Translations under genes and position numbers: made by a program
In this document: positions 25,496 to 38,000 of the stretch, one piece after another
Numbering within the stretch: position 1 is the first letter of the stretch
Layout of the letters: each line of letters starts with the position of its first letter
NCBI GenBank assembly: GCA_963970005.1
Contig: CAXAMN010026484.1
Span: forward strand, 124,001 to 188,000
Direction of reading: 5' to 3'
DNA length: 64,000 nt
From: Durusdinium trenchii
Taxonomy: Eukaryota > Sar > Dinophyceae > Suessiales > Symbiodiniaceae
The notes under the pieces: model-generated
What the model saw: only the letters and a program-made list of their open reading frames with translations
Told to the model about the DNA's origin: nothing
Databases searched by the model: none

Positions 25496-27460
25496 GATCC
25501 CTAGCTCTATGCTAGTTATGTTGTAGAATAACAACTACCACTTTCAGCTAGCATAACTATATCAAACTCATTTGCATCGTAGGTTTGGTGCTGATTGACT
25601 CCTGGTCAGGTCGGGTGTTTGGTGGTGCCCTTCACATTGATATGGTTGACTATGTTTGACTCATGCTGTGGTTTGTGGTCATGTTCTGAGGTTGCCAGGC
25701 CATGGTGTTTGTGGTGTGTCCTGGTTGGGTGAATGGTGTGATGATACATTCATGTTGGATTCATTCTTGACGGCGTCCTGGCCATGGTTGCCCACGAGAA
25801 GCAGCGCATGACGCTGAACCTGTGAGTTGGGGCATGAATGGCCTCGTAGATTTTTGTAGGCTTCCAAGGACACGGTCACAGGCGACTACTGTGCTTGTGA
25901 TGGTGCACTGAGGAGGCACATATGAACAATACTCTTTTGAGTAGGTGGTGTCTCCTTTGGACTTGTTGGATCCTATTTGATCCAGCGGGTTGCAGCAATG
26001 CCACGGTTTGGTGGGAGTGATTATGGTATGTATTCGTGTCGCAGTCGTTATGACATAATGTCTGAGTCAAGAGTCATGGCTCATTTCTTGGTCAAGCATT
26101 TGTCGTTCGTGCATAGCTCGGTCGTCGTGGCGATTTGTACATGGTGTGTCCTTTCCTGTGCCGTGCTCGCTTTGTCTCGTGCCCTCGGATCCTTGTAGAT
26201 CTTGTAGACAAGCACAGAGATTCGCAGAAAAGATGCCAGAAGTTGGACCAATCAGATATGTTTGACCCTGCACCAACGAAAGAAGCGTGACACACTGACA
26301 CTTCCTTTGTTGGACAACTATTGTATATATACACGTATATAATTTCAGCTCGCACATGCAAGGCCGCTTTCGACGCGGACTGCGCTGGCTTGCCTATTTG
26401 TTGCTGTATGCCAAGCGATGGAGGCACGGTTCAATTCAGCAAGGAATGACTATGGTAGAGAACCTTCACTTTGAGTGTATGATGATTGAATTTGAAGATC
26501 AGTGTTCGATTCTCAGCCCTTTGCATCCCTTTGCATTGTACTTGGCAATAATCAAAAACACGCTACGCTGATCAAAGTCTTCCTCACTTGAGACCATGTA
26601 CTCGAACTTGTGCCCAGCCACTTTGCCACAGCTGATTTTACACAGCAGATGGCAAATGAAAAGGCTTGCAAGTGCTTCTTTAGTCAATACAGAGTCAACC
26701 CGAGTTGCATAGTACCATGGGGCAGAGAAGCACAGACTGTCCCAAATACCAGAATATTACAAGACTCACAAGAGTTTCGTTTGGGGACCAAACAGCTCAG
26801 ATCTGAGCAAAGGGTCTCCATTAAAGCTTGCGTTTGGCCTCCGAAAAAAAAGAGAAAAGAGTAAGAGTAGTTGCTATACTGTAGGCTTTTTCGGAGACCT
26901 TATAAAGCACTGACAGGAGTGACCTTTCATAAGTTTTGCAGAGTCGGGATGAGGTAGAAAGCTATAGAAAGTAGATTCAGCTTTCATCACCAGTGGCGTT
27001 GTGAACGGTTATCATTAGTCGTCTAAACAACTTCTTGGGAGAATGTAATGAATTCGGAGTCGCCCACTGTTTTCTTAAGACACTTCGACTGCAGCGACAA
27101 GACCTTCAGTCTGTCAGGTTCAGGGCGTTTCGCAGCTTTGCGCATGTGATGTGCAATGGGAGAAATCGCAGTGGAAGGAGAATGAGCCGACGGGCGACCA
27201 CCTGGGTTTGGCATGAAACAACCATGATCTTGAGTTTGTGAAACCGCAGCTTGCCGGTGCCAGATGAATCAGGTTGCGCCCACTCAGCAGGATTGGGCCA
27301 CTTCTAGTTCATGCCTGTGGGCGCGCCTTCCGTTATGGATATGACCAATCCGAGCTCCAAGACATCAGAATGCTGGACATCCACATTTCACAACCAACCA
27401 AGAAAGATCATCCTTTGTTACTAGGTTACTATACAGTAGCTTCTAGCTACTACATAGTAG
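25496..27460. other. No recognised gene
   Basis: GT-rich plus strand at 25,560-25,760, a (TA)n-like bit at 26,323-26,342. The next KR or ACP exon expected here was not found. Confidence 0.35.
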
Positions 27461-27493
27461 TAATGCGCTTGCTCCTAGTAGCGACCTTGCTAC
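27461..27493 (-). repeat. CTACTAGGAGCAAG repeat unit, minus orientation
   Basis: The minus strand reads GTAGCAAGGTCGCTACTAGG and AGCAAGCGCATTAC. One unit, inverted relative to all other copies in the window. Confidence 0.7.
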
Positions 27494-27516
27494 CAAGAAA
27501 GATCATCCCACTTCGC

Positions 27517-27681
27517 ATCCGCCGCGGTGCCAAGTTGTTGCAGGATTTGCCTATTCTCGACCACGTCCATGACAGTTGGGCTGCCTCGGAACGGTGGCAT
27601 TTGGCAGGGGGCACTAGTGTGACTGTCAAGGAATTATTGGCCTTTTTGGACACCCTTCCTCCTTTGTGTCCTTGTAAGTAG
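27517..27681 (+). CDS. Exon candidate, unknown
   Basis: The frame reads RRGAKLLQDLPILDHVHDSW, AASERWHLAGGTSVTVKELL, AFLDTLPPLCPCK, stop. Composition and the amphipathic VKELLAFLDTL segment are coding-like. It follows a repeat unit and begins at no clear acceptor. No family recognised; a link to the PKS gene upstream is not shown. Confidence 0.3.
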   Translation: MRRGAKLLQDLPILDHVHDSWAASERWHLAGGTSVTVKELLAFLDTLPPLCPCK

Positions 27682-28437
27682 ATGGCTTCCACTTAGCTTA
27701 GCACATTGGCTGCTAGCTGCCCTTCCCCGGTGCCAATCCCCCCAAAAGCCAGTTGTAACTGTATATATATATATATCAATTGTGTTGCTCTCGCCTTCGA
27801 TTTAGACGGCAACTTTCGGATCCTTTGCGTCCGTTTCTCAACTTGAAGTTCTCTCAGTCTTCCAGTTTTCTTGGCCTCGGAAACATCACTCTTTTCATCT
27901 CTTTTCCCACAGCAGTGTCTTCTAGCTTGTTTCTGTTTCAAACTCAATGCACCTGCCGAAGTGCTGTTTCGGGGCTATGCTGGTGCATTTTATTACCCAT
28001 GTGTTCCGCTTCCGCTAGCAGAACCCATGGTCAAAGTTTGAGAGTCTTGAATTGCCACAATTTACCAAACACCCAAACTCTATTCCTTAATTTTGCGATT
28101 TGAGTCCACTGCATTCAGTCAACTTCTGACGCAGGGACACGTGAGGAAGAGTCACGAGCCCCGGAGGAGCCAATGAAGTATAGCTTGTTGCGTGGAGAAG
28201 TCGGAAAAAGTCGATGCATTGTGGATAAATGAATATACACTGGAAAAAGATTGCCTAAAGAACCAAGAACGACAAATAACGAATAACACATTGATGAAGA
28301 CCTCAAACTAAGTTTATTCAGAGCTCAACAAAGCCGCAGGAGGATGGTTCCAAAGAGAGCTCCATCCAGGCGTGAAGTGTGTTTCCATTGTGGGCTTGAT
28401 ACAAGATGATGATACAAGAGACCATTCGTGACCACTG
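27682..28437. other. No recognised gene
   Basis: (TA)n at 27,760-27,778. Nothing else recognised. Confidence 0.4.
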
Positions 28438-28737
28438 GTGACCACTCATCATTCCAATCATTCTGATCCTTCCGTACCTTTTTCAGTATCGGGAGAAACA
28501 TCACAGATGCCCGAGAGACTGTGCGCTATGAAACTTGACATCGGTTCACAAGAACATGAGTATGTCGTAGTTTGTCGAACCAAATTCCGTTTGTATTCAC
28601 CATTTACTATACATTTGATGAGACGTGGACGGTGGTTGCCAGCCAAAGGATTCCACCTCGCGCAGTGGAAGTGCTATCCTTCGGAAAAAATTAGCGTTCC
28701 AATCACTCATGTTTCATGTTTGAGAGGAGATGGATGA
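28438..28737 (+). CDS. Open frame of 99 codons, unknown
   Basis: The frame reads FSVSGETSQMPERLCAMKLD, IGSQEHEYVVVCRTKFRLYS, HLMRRGRWLPAKGFHLAQWK and stops at 28,735-28,737. Beta-strand-like patterning and few low-complexity residues favour coding. No family recognised. Confidence 0.3.
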   Translation: MTTHHSNHSDPSVPFSVSGETSQMPERLCAMKLDIGSQEHEYVVVCRTKFRLYSPFTIHLMRRGRWLPAKGFHLAQWKCYPSEKISVPITHVSCLRGDG

Positions 28738-28846
28738 CAATAAACCATTAGACCCAAGACAGGACAAGGGAGGGTTGGGTTAGGGCACAGGTTGTCGCTT
28801 TGGTCGGGAGAAAAGGATTGCGGACCCAGCAGACTCCTGCAGTTGA

Positions 28847-29332
28847 TTGGTTGACGCCTGTTTCGGGCCACGCATCGTGCAGAGTTGGTCCTGGTTAGCG
28901 GCTCACATTGGGGATGTGGAGTGCGACAGTGCCTCATGTCGTTCAGAACCAGATGAAACCCAAGCTTACCACATCAAGGCTTTGGCTGGGGTGGGGCTGG
29001 ATTGTGGATTGAACAATGTCAGCCAAATCGCTGAGGTCGCTTGGCGTGAAAACACTTTGTGCTGGTGGCTAACGCACGTCCTCAACACTCGGCCGGCCGT
29101 TTCTGAGGGCTTCCTGTCACAACAAGCCAAAGCAGGTGGAGGCACCTGGTCATGGGCTAAGACCAGTGCAGCCTCCATGTCATACGAACTTATCACATCA
29201 GATACAACTCATGGGGGTGTCAGGTTGGGCCTTGTCAGAGTGGTGCAATTGAAGTTGACCAGAAACTCAAGCACACTCAAGCTGCCACGAAGTTCATTTT
29301 CGGATTCTGACGGCGCTTTGTCCAGCTTTTGA
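28847..29332 (+). CDS. Open frame of 161 codons, unknown
   Basis: Reads VDACFGPRIVQSWSWLAAHI, KALAGVGLDCGLNNVSQIAE, VAWRENTLCWWLTHVLNTRP, KAGGGTWSWAKTSAASMSYE. Long for random sequence of this composition and with plausible helices; no domain recognised. Could be a decayed mobile ORF. Confidence 0.35.
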   Translation: MVDACFGPRIVQSWSWLAAHIGDVECDSASCRSEPDETQAYHIKALAGVGLDCGLNNVSQIAEVAWRENTLCWWLTHVLNTRPAVSEGFLSQQAKAGGGTWSWAKTSAASMSYELITSDTTHGGVRLGLVRVVQLKLTRNSSTLKLPRSSFSDSDGALSSF

Positions 29333-30636
29333 CATCAAGTGGTTGCTCCTATCTTGCCGCATTGGCTTGATAGTGCTAATTCCTTTTTGAATTCATGTAA
29401 ATGTAGACCCTTTAGCAGAGCTTGTACAAGGATTAACCCCAGTAAGAGCCTGCTGCGGGCTGTCATTGTGTGTCATGTCGATGTGACAATTCTGAGCCAG
29501 CTTTGGTATCCATGCGGATAGCACACATGAAAAAGTATTTGAAGAAGCGGTCGCCCAACCCAATATGTATATATAATATGTCTTCAGGGTTGCCTAAGTA
29601 TGTGTCTATATGTAATATGTATATGTATGTTATGTGACAGCTTTGTCGGATCATTGCGCACTGTACATGGACCATGGATGGCCTCCCTGCTAAAAATCGA
29701 AGACAGGTAACATCTGCAAAAGCGCATCCTGTGACTCCAGGATGGCTGCACTGAAAAAGGCAAAGCAGTAGCAAGGACGCTATTAGGTGGAGGGATGTCA
29801 CATCATGAAAACGACTGAACACGCACATCGCAGCAGTGGCGGATCTTAGGCATTGCCCGAACGCGATTTTTTGTAGGCCGTAGCAAAGCTGCAGCGTGTT
29901 CGTCGTCAACACACCAGGCTTTACACTGCATACTTGCATGCGTGGTCCAAGTAAGGAGACTCAGTCATTTCCATGGCGGGAATGCAATATTGACCCGGGA
30001 ATTCCTCGCTCATACACCTTTCTGTCCGTCGTCCTACTGTATTTTCGATCAGCAAAGCGTCGCCGATGCAAAGTCTCCACCAAGGGGCCGAGTTAAGGGG
30101 AAGTCGCTACATCAACTCGGCACAGATCTCAGGCATTTGCAGACTTTGTCTTGTTTCTGTTGGCAAAAGATAAGCATTTTCCCTATTTTGCCCCAATTAT
30201 ATTTAAACGCCATGCAGTTTCCGTGAAGGGGATGGCTCTCTTTATTCGAGTAACATTAAGCCTCAGTGGATTTGCTTGTGGAACAGGTGTTGATACAGTG
30301 TCTCCTTGAATTGTGACAACGAATGATTGAACGCAGAGAGTCAGAGAGCTGTAGTCGTTGGTAGGGTCCGGAGGATTCACGACCTTAGGCCTGGACTCAT
30401 TAGAGCTGGTTCAGCTCAGGAAAGGGTTGGCGGTTTCCAAGCGCTAAGTGAAAAATAATACAAAGTATGGACCAGTATTGGATGCATTTAGAGTCCAGTC
30501 TTGAGCAGAAAGACTGGTCAATGATGAGCTTCGATTGCCCAGGCAGTAGCGCTAAAGCCTTGTTGAGAGAGCTTCCCGTTCAAAGTAATTACTCGTCATT
30601 GCAAACCGCGTCATTGCAAACAGAGAACTTTGCAAT
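29333..30636. other. No recognised gene; one repeat unit at 29,767-29,790
   Basis: Contains AGTAGCAAGGACGCTATTAGG (29,767-29,790), a single unit of the CTACTAGGAGCAAG family, and TA/TG-rich patches at 29,566-29,635. No gene recognised. Confidence 0.45.
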
Positions 30637-30870
30637 TTGAAGTCATTTGTTTGTGCGACTTGCTTTCCAGAAGAACTCCTTGCTCGATCTTGCGCCAGGA
30701 ATCTCTTCAATAAAAAGTATAATGTCAACGTCCCCCTCAGTGTCATCGCGGATCCTAGCCAAAAGTGTCAGCCTGAGAATAGGAAAAGGAATGCTGTATT
30801 AGATAGAACAAATCATGCCCCTGACGCTGGACAGATAATTTTAGATGGTTTTGGTTTGCCCCTGAGGCTG

Positions 30871-30927
30871 GGAGAATTGGCCGCAGCTCTTCTGAAGTTT
30901 GTGGGGGCCTCACAGGTAAAGACTGCC
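30871..30927 (+). CDS. Weak exon candidate that could continue the PKS KR gene
   Basis: After GCCCCTGAG comes LGELAAALLKFVGASQ and then GTAAAG, a good donor. An 'L..AL..L' helix is what follows GDTPL in PKS KRs, so this could be the next exon, 5.4 kb downstream of exon 10. The match is short and helix-like, hence weak. Confidence 0.25.
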
Positions 30928-30978
30928 ACTAGCAAGCTGGGCGTGCGAAGGTGTCCGAGTTGGAATGTTATTTTTTAG

Positions 30979-31840
30979 GTGATCCAGCTAGAGTTGCTGA
31001 AACCCTCCAAGCCTTGGGTTGTGTTCGGCCCGCAGGGCGGTTTAGTGCGGTTTGAAGGAAGTCAGGGGGTTTGGAAATTGTTCAGATCTCAAGAAAGTGG
31101 TGAGATAGTCTGAGTAGACAAAGGCAAGTTTTGATCGGGCAATACTAGAGTTCTCCATACCATACGAGAATGGCTCCTTTATTTATCTATACTATATAGT
31201 TAATTATATATGACAGTTCCCCAGTGTGCCAGTTAAACAGATAAAGCACCGGCAAGACAAGACTAGTGACTAGACCTCAGGAAGCGAAGAAAGCGAAGAT
31301 GTCAAGGGCTTTCAAATCATCTCCAACTCTGGAGCTGTGCTCGAAGCATTTGAGTTGCTGACACACTGCCCGAGGTGAGCCAATGAAGCATTTGAGCACA
31401 GGCAGTTCATCTTGGGAGAGATTCAGGATGTGTAGCTGCTTAGCCCTGGTTTTCAACAGCTCAATCGAACGCAATCAACCCCCATTGAACCCCGTTGAAC
31501 CGTGAATCGGGCCTTCAGCCTTCAAGGAGTCTCGGAGTCTCCCAGCCTCGAAATCTATTAATTTGTATCTTTTGTTGAAATATTTGTAATGATCACTCTG
31601 CGCCAACAGCAGTCTTTGCTTGACTCGGCCCATGAATCCGACTCTGCGTGACATCCGGCTTCCCTCGACTCAAAGAAGAACCGTATGTTGTTGTCCACAC
31701 GGCTTGATTTCACCAGACCTTGCCCCACCCAGGAACCATCAGGAACCATGGATCTCTTTGTCATCGATAGTTGCAGAGTGCTTCTGTAGGGATAGGTAGG
31801 GTATTCGAGGCCGTGCAAGACTGCTGAAGATGAGGAAATT
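30979..31840. other. No recognised gene
   Basis: A TATAGTTAATTATATA patch near 31,192-31,209. Nothing else recognised. Confidence 0.4.
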
Positions 31841-31974
31841 CTACTAGGAGCAAGAACTACTAGGAGCAAGGAGCATCGCTACTAGGAGCAAGGACGCTAC
31901 TAGGAGCAAGGGGCATTGCTACTAGGAGCAAAGGGCATCGCTACTAGGAGCAAGAACGCTACTAGGAGCAAAGG
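31841..31974 (+). repeat. CTACTAGGAGCAAG repeat, best-preserved array
   Basis: Seven units of CTACTAGGAGCAAG with alternating spacers GAAC, GAGCATCG, GACG, GGGCATTG, GGGCATCG and AACG. The pattern shows a higher-order pair of a short unit (GACGCTACTAGGAGCAAG) and a longer one (GGGCATCGCTACTAGGAGCAAA). Use this array as the family reference in this window. Confidence 0.95.
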
Positions 31975-34795
31975 TAATTCCACCTCTGGCCATCTCTAGC
32001 CTCTAGATGAACAAAAGCGGCGAGACAAAAATTTCTCCCACTGTGGCCACACTGACATTCTCGGGGTCCATGGCCCTGTTTGGGGGTCAACGTAAGGTCA
32101 GGAATCGAATTCAGTCAAAGCAAGAAATGTCAAAGTCTTGTTTTGTTTTCATCAACAATCTTACCATTTTTTTAAACAAATCAAATCCTTTCGATTCTTT
32201 TGAGGCTTTTTCGGTTCCCTGACCGTAGGTGTGCTCAGTCACTTGGTCATACCAACTGAGCCCAGCTTTTCCGGTGGACCCCAGAAACTTGATCGATTCT
32301 GCGAAAAGAGCCACGTGGGGATGGGTATGCCACTTCGACAGGCCAAACGTTGCATTTTGGACTATGTGGGTTTCCCATTTTTTGGACTTCCTGGAAGGAT
32401 GAATGATGAGATCTCTGCGCTATCTCACATTGCAGACCTTGAAAAGGATCCGACATTCCATTTCTTATGGTGAGGCAGGTCTGGGGCAAGTGAGTACATA
32501 ACTTAGCTCAGCGTTTTCACCGGTGATCTGTTTACTGATCATATACTGCTGTATATATGCTTGGTTCTTGAGCACTTTTCAGAGTGATGGTGAACTAACG
32601 GTGGGCTTTTCTGTTTCAACATCCAGGTGCTCAGGGTCCGCGATTACCCCCATGCTTGGGTGCCCATCCGTGCTTTTGATCTCTTGAAACGCTGTTTGTG
32701 CCTCTGTTTGTGTTGGGACCCAGCAAGCTGAAGGGCTGCGATCTCAGCAGTTGTGAGCAGTTGTCGACCTCACGGCGAACTGGGATTTGCTTGGTTGGCT
32801 GATCATCCAATGGTCGTGTTGGTTGGCTGGTGGCGTTTGCTCAAGAGTGAATGTGGCGTTTTCTCAGTTGGCTGAGATCAGAACCAGAAACCATGGTGCT
32901 CAACGGGCGCTTGCTGTTTGCTTGAGTACAGTGTACCCAGAGCTTGGATGATTGACGAAGGGCCATTTGCCCGATGATTGCATAGTCATTACACCAGACG
33001 GTGCTTACAGCTAGCCCAGACCTACAGTCGTTCCATCTTCGCCCAGTTCCCGGGCTGCTTCCACCAGTAATGTTTGCTGGAGAAGTGTATGGGCGAGCAC
33101 ACTTGTACTAGCCATGCCTCCCCAAGCTGCTGGCTGTTTCTCGAAACTATGAGGTCAGCCAAGTTCTGGACATGGTCCTCACCAGCTGAGTTCGACAAGT
33201 TTGGCGTCTGGATACAGAACCGCATCATGGATGATGGTTGCGCAGTCACTAAGACAGGTCGTGGCTTTTTTCAGCAAAGCATAGTACAGCGGTGTGCCTG
33301 TCTCCGATCTTAGTCACTGACGACTTCACGGGAAAACCAACCGGATCCTCAAGTCTAAACTGTTCTGTTGAACTATTGACATTCGACAGTCTGCTCAAAC
33401 CCAATGCCCAGAGCAGTCCACAAAGGCTATGAGAAGCCTTGGACAGCTTGCGCTGTGTCAGTGCCCACGGTGAAAGGGATACGTTTTGTAGTCAGCCTGT
33501 CCAGTCGATGTTAACTGTTAAAGTACTCCAAAAGCCCGATGAAACCTGACAGTTTCGGATTGGAGATGTAACGTGCAACCAGGTTTGTTTCCACATGAAG
33601 CCCTCTATTTGGATTGATTTGGTGGATGTGAGTCGACAAAAAGTCTCCCAGCAAAAGGTCGGGTATTTCGCGCGATTGTTTTGGAAAGGCAAAGGCTTAG
33701 CCTTGCACTACATACAGAGGTGCAGGACCCATTGAAGTGAAGCACACTTTGTTATTCACATGTCACATGCCCCATGAGTCAGCACATTTGTGGCCCACAA
33801 TATCTAAAAATGTTTGCAACACTTCCAGTCACACATATCACAAGCCGAACAGAGCCATCAACATAACACGTTCTTTTTTGCATCCGTTTGCTATGGTGAC
33901 GGAGGCTGGGGGCTTCACGCCGCAGTTGGTTTGTGGTGATGCACTGGTTTGCGTTTAGTTCATGCATGTCCATGCACCAACACATTTGGATTTGTGCTTG
34001 GTGATAAGGCAACCGTTTGAATTGCATACAGAAATCCTTTCACGCAACCTTTGCTGTTGGCTGGTATGATTTGTTTCAATGCTTTAGCGTTAAACACATG
34101 TTGGATCGGCGCAACGTTGCCCAGGCGAAACCAAAAGTTGCTGCGCAGATCTCAAAATTGGGGATGCCGTTTCTTCACTGGGAATCATGAGTTGTGTTGG
34201 TGCAAGTTGTGGTTTTAGAAACATTGGTCCAGGGCACCTGGTTGCAGTCTTGCTTGGCCTGGCGTTGTTGTCCTTTTGAACCACGACAGACCTTGGCAGC
34301 AAACTTTCCATGTGAGGCGCTGCAAGGTATCATCTGTGCTTTTGGAGCCTCCAGAGTTGTTCAAACCCGCCATCCCTGTTTTGGCAGCATCAAGGTGCAT
34401 TTGTCAATCCTAAGCAGCGCATGCTTTGAGCATTTGGAAGGTGGGATGAGCATTTTGAGTCAGCATTCTGAGTCAGTCTGCCCACTGAACGCATGGTCCA
34501 GCAGATTTTGTTGTAATTGCTGATTTCCTTTGCCACTATGCACATTTCAATCTGTTGTCATAGGATTCTGGAACTCAAGCTTGTTGCCTGCTCAAATGCT
34601 ATTACTGCTAGGTGAATCGCTCTTCACCAAACTGGCTGCTGGAACCGGCCGATTCGAGTGTGCCTGAGCCTTGGAGGACCCAACACTGAGCTGGTTGAAC
34701 ACAATGTTGCCCTCATATATACATGGTTGTCGATCTAAAGGTCCTAGACAGCATTGTGTATGACGATGACCCGGAACATATCAAAATCTCATTGC
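31975..34795. other. No recognised gene
   Basis: I read both strands without finding a convincing exon, repeat array or structural element in this 2.8 kb. Confidence 0.35.
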
Positions 34796-35010
34796 CAGTA
34801 AAAACACTTTCGCCAAATCTTTCGCCAAAAACTTTCGTCTCTTTCGCCAAGTTGACAGTTTTGTGTTTGCCAGTAAAGAAGAAACCATTGACGTGAACAA
34901 AACACAACATACATGGCACACATAAATACAACGTACTTCGGCGAAAGATAAAACGCAGGAAGGCGAAAGTTTGGCTAAAGTAATATTTTTTTTGCGAAAG
35001 TGACGGATCC
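34796..35010. repeat. Fold-back element with CTTTCGCC inverted repeats
   Basis: The left half has CACTTTCGCCAAATCTTTCGCC and CTCTTTCGCCAAG (34,804-34,850). The right half has GGCGAAAGATAAAACGC, GGCGAAAGTTTGGCTAAAG and GCGAAAGTGACGGATCC (34,939-35,009). The arms are imperfect inverted repeats around about 85 bp. GCCAGTAAA occurs at both 34,794 and 34,869. No coding sequence. Looks like a non-autonomous fold-back (MITE-like) element. Confidence 0.7.
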
Positions 35011-38000
35011 CGGATAAAGGAATTTAGATCAACTCCCACATATAGTCTTCATCCTGGCATCGCGATGCATCCAAGCACGTTTTGCACGCTCGGAAGCACA
35101 TCCAGCTCTTCATCCAAGCTTGGAGAATGTGATTGTGTATCCGTAGAATAGCCATTCTAGTAACAAGAAGCTAGTAGAAACAAGTGCCTTACTAGTAGTA
35201 ACAAGTGCATCGCTACTAGGAGCAAGGACGCTATTAGGAAAACGTTCGTTGCTTGGACTCCTTCCACATCACTCCGAGGCGTCCAGGCGTCCAGTCCAGT
35301 CATCCAGTCGGTTTGCCTGAATCGTTTGGGTAAGATGTCTCACTCTGAAAACATGATGCCTGGATCGTTTGCCGAGCTAAGGATCGTTTGTTGAAACCCA
35401 ATGGCAGGGACTCCCAGAGACCGCGAGCTTGCGAACATCATGTGAGCGTACAGGACTTGTGAAACACACAGGACTTGTCAGGCTTTGGGTTTCATGTCTT
35501 GATAACATTGACGTCAAACACTGAAGCGTTTTGCCATGTTTCTCTCAGGAACCTGAGACAGCCCCTCCCAACTCCAGTTCTACTCGGTTTTCTCACCAAG
35601 AAATAGACAACAGATGCAAGTCGCGTGTTGGGGTCTTTGGCGCAATCAGGCAGATGAGCTCTTCTCATGCATATGTTGGGTCTGTCCTATTACTGGTCAT
35701 CTCACAGTCAGTCAACAAGAACATAACTCTTTTTGAATTTTTGGACAAGACAAGGCCTGCAACTGAACGATCATCATCCACGGCCTTACTGGTCATAGAA
35801 TAGACCCAAAGGCATCTGCAACTCAGTGCGGTCGTGGCTCTTTGGGACACCCACCGTCCAGCCTTCTCATACAAGTTTGACTGCAATGCAACTTAGTGAC
35901 AGCCTGCCCCCGCGCGGTCTTGCACGTCGTTCAGGCACGTGCCAATGTTATTACATGGTGACAAGCACAAAAGGCAAGCAAAAGATAGTAAAGCCAAGTA
36001 TAGCAAGTGAGAGAAAGGCAAGTGAAAGCTCACCAGCGCTACATCAACCTCGGCACACGCACTCAAATGTTCACTCCCTCCAAGTTCACATTTGACATGG
36101 CATTGTTCTGCACACTGCACACTCAACATGACTGTGGAGGTCTTTGCACCTCCGCAATTCTTTGCATACATGTAGTGCGGCCGAGGGACGTAGGACAAGC
36201 AATGATGGCAGAAACAGCCAGCTGTAGACCCATTTGAATTTGCCTGTCCAGGAATAGAGCTGCTGGACCTATCGCCCAGTGCGAGCATTGAGGCAGCGGT
36301 GGTGTATGGTGACTGCATTTGTGACGAGCTGGACCGGGTGCAACATGTCGCAGGTCTCTGTGCTGCGGCGTCGCGGTTCCGGTGCTGACATGTCTGGGCC
36401 CAGATGTTGAGGTCGGTGGTTGGGGCAGCATAAAGGAACCATTCTCTGAGTGATTCTCCGAGTGCTTCATGTTTTCTGTAGGGCTTGTGTCTTCATTTGT
36501 TGCTTCAGGTGATGGGAGTTTGGTCGGCCCCTTTTTGGATCCTTTTCACCTGAATGTTTGCCATTCATCGCCCAGGCAGAAGCAACTTCTTTATCGCGGG
36601 ATGCTCTCTTTAGCTGGTGCCTGCACCTCAGAACCAGAGTTACTATAGTCCTGCGTTCTTTGATGATTGGCCAGAGGGTGTCTATACTCATAATTCGCAG
36701 GAGTGCTTTCTAGCAGACTCATTGTTCCTACTCGTATGTTATATATATATACTTGGCTTCAAGGCCGTCAATGTCATCTCAATATTGATTCTAGGGACAT
36801 AGTTGCTTGATGTTTCTTGCTACTATTCTGAATAACTTCAAACACATTTGGTTCAACAACACTGTATATATTTTTGCCATTCTCATCCAACTCATATTAC
36901 TCTGGTGCTCCCATGTGTTCACACATTCATTTGAGACTTATGCGAAAGAAAGGCTGTACACACTATGCAGCCTGCCCCGTAGTAACTGTATGGTCGAATC
37001 ACACCGGCCAGTACGGCACAGAACTTAGGTGCGGTCACAGCTGGGAGGTCGGGAGACTGCATTGATGACGTTAAACCGCCCGTTGTTGCTCTTTTTGAAG
37101 CAAGAGTTCTACCGTATATTTTTTACTGCAAGCTATCACAAGATGCGAGTTGAACTTCCATCGCTTGATTCAGGTGGGACACTGGTTGAACTAACTAGAG
37201 GTTGTAATTTACAACCTGGTTTGGCTGGCTTTTGGCAGGAGTTTGCGAGATGGATGGCGAAGTTGGGAACCTGGCTGGGGCCTTTTTGAAACACTTGCTC
37301 TCGCAACTGCCACAGGACAAGCACGCTTCTTTCGTCTGTATGTTCACAAGCTACATGGCCGTACAGTCGGATCATACCCTTTTGGACATTGAAATCTCCA
37401 GTTGAGCCACGTGAAAAACTCTATAAAGAGTTATTGTCATGCAGTTGTCCTCACATAAGGCAAACGTCGGTTCGCGATTCCGCTTCGAAGAAAAGAAAAC
37501 TGTTGCGAAAGACAGACAAACAACATGGCTGTGAGTCGGACACTAGGATGACAAACCCAGTGCCACTAGGCTTTCGACAGGTGAGACGGACAAGACTTGC
37601 TCTCTGTTGACGGCATTCAATACCAGCTGACACGATGAGGACTGGTAGCGCCTGACTAGAGATGTGCGTCTCACCAAGATTGGCTTGCTGGACTTTGGGA
37701 ATCTTTGAGCACATATTGCTAAACTTTTGGGGGAGTGCTGGGAGTGCCTCTTGGGTTTGTTAAGGATCCTCACTGATTGCAGGGCTGGCAACAAGACTAG
37801 TGGCTAGTGTAGCTGGAGCATTATCAGAATGAACGAATGATCAAATACCCTTGGTTTGAGGCTTGGGAAGCTTGGTTTGGTCTTCTCAGCGCAGAGAGCA
37901 TCAACAACTTGAGCCCGGATCCCGAGAAGTTGCACCCGCTTGTCTGCTACAGTAATTAGTTGCTGGAATGAAAGGACTGAAAGGACATTCTTTGGTTTTT

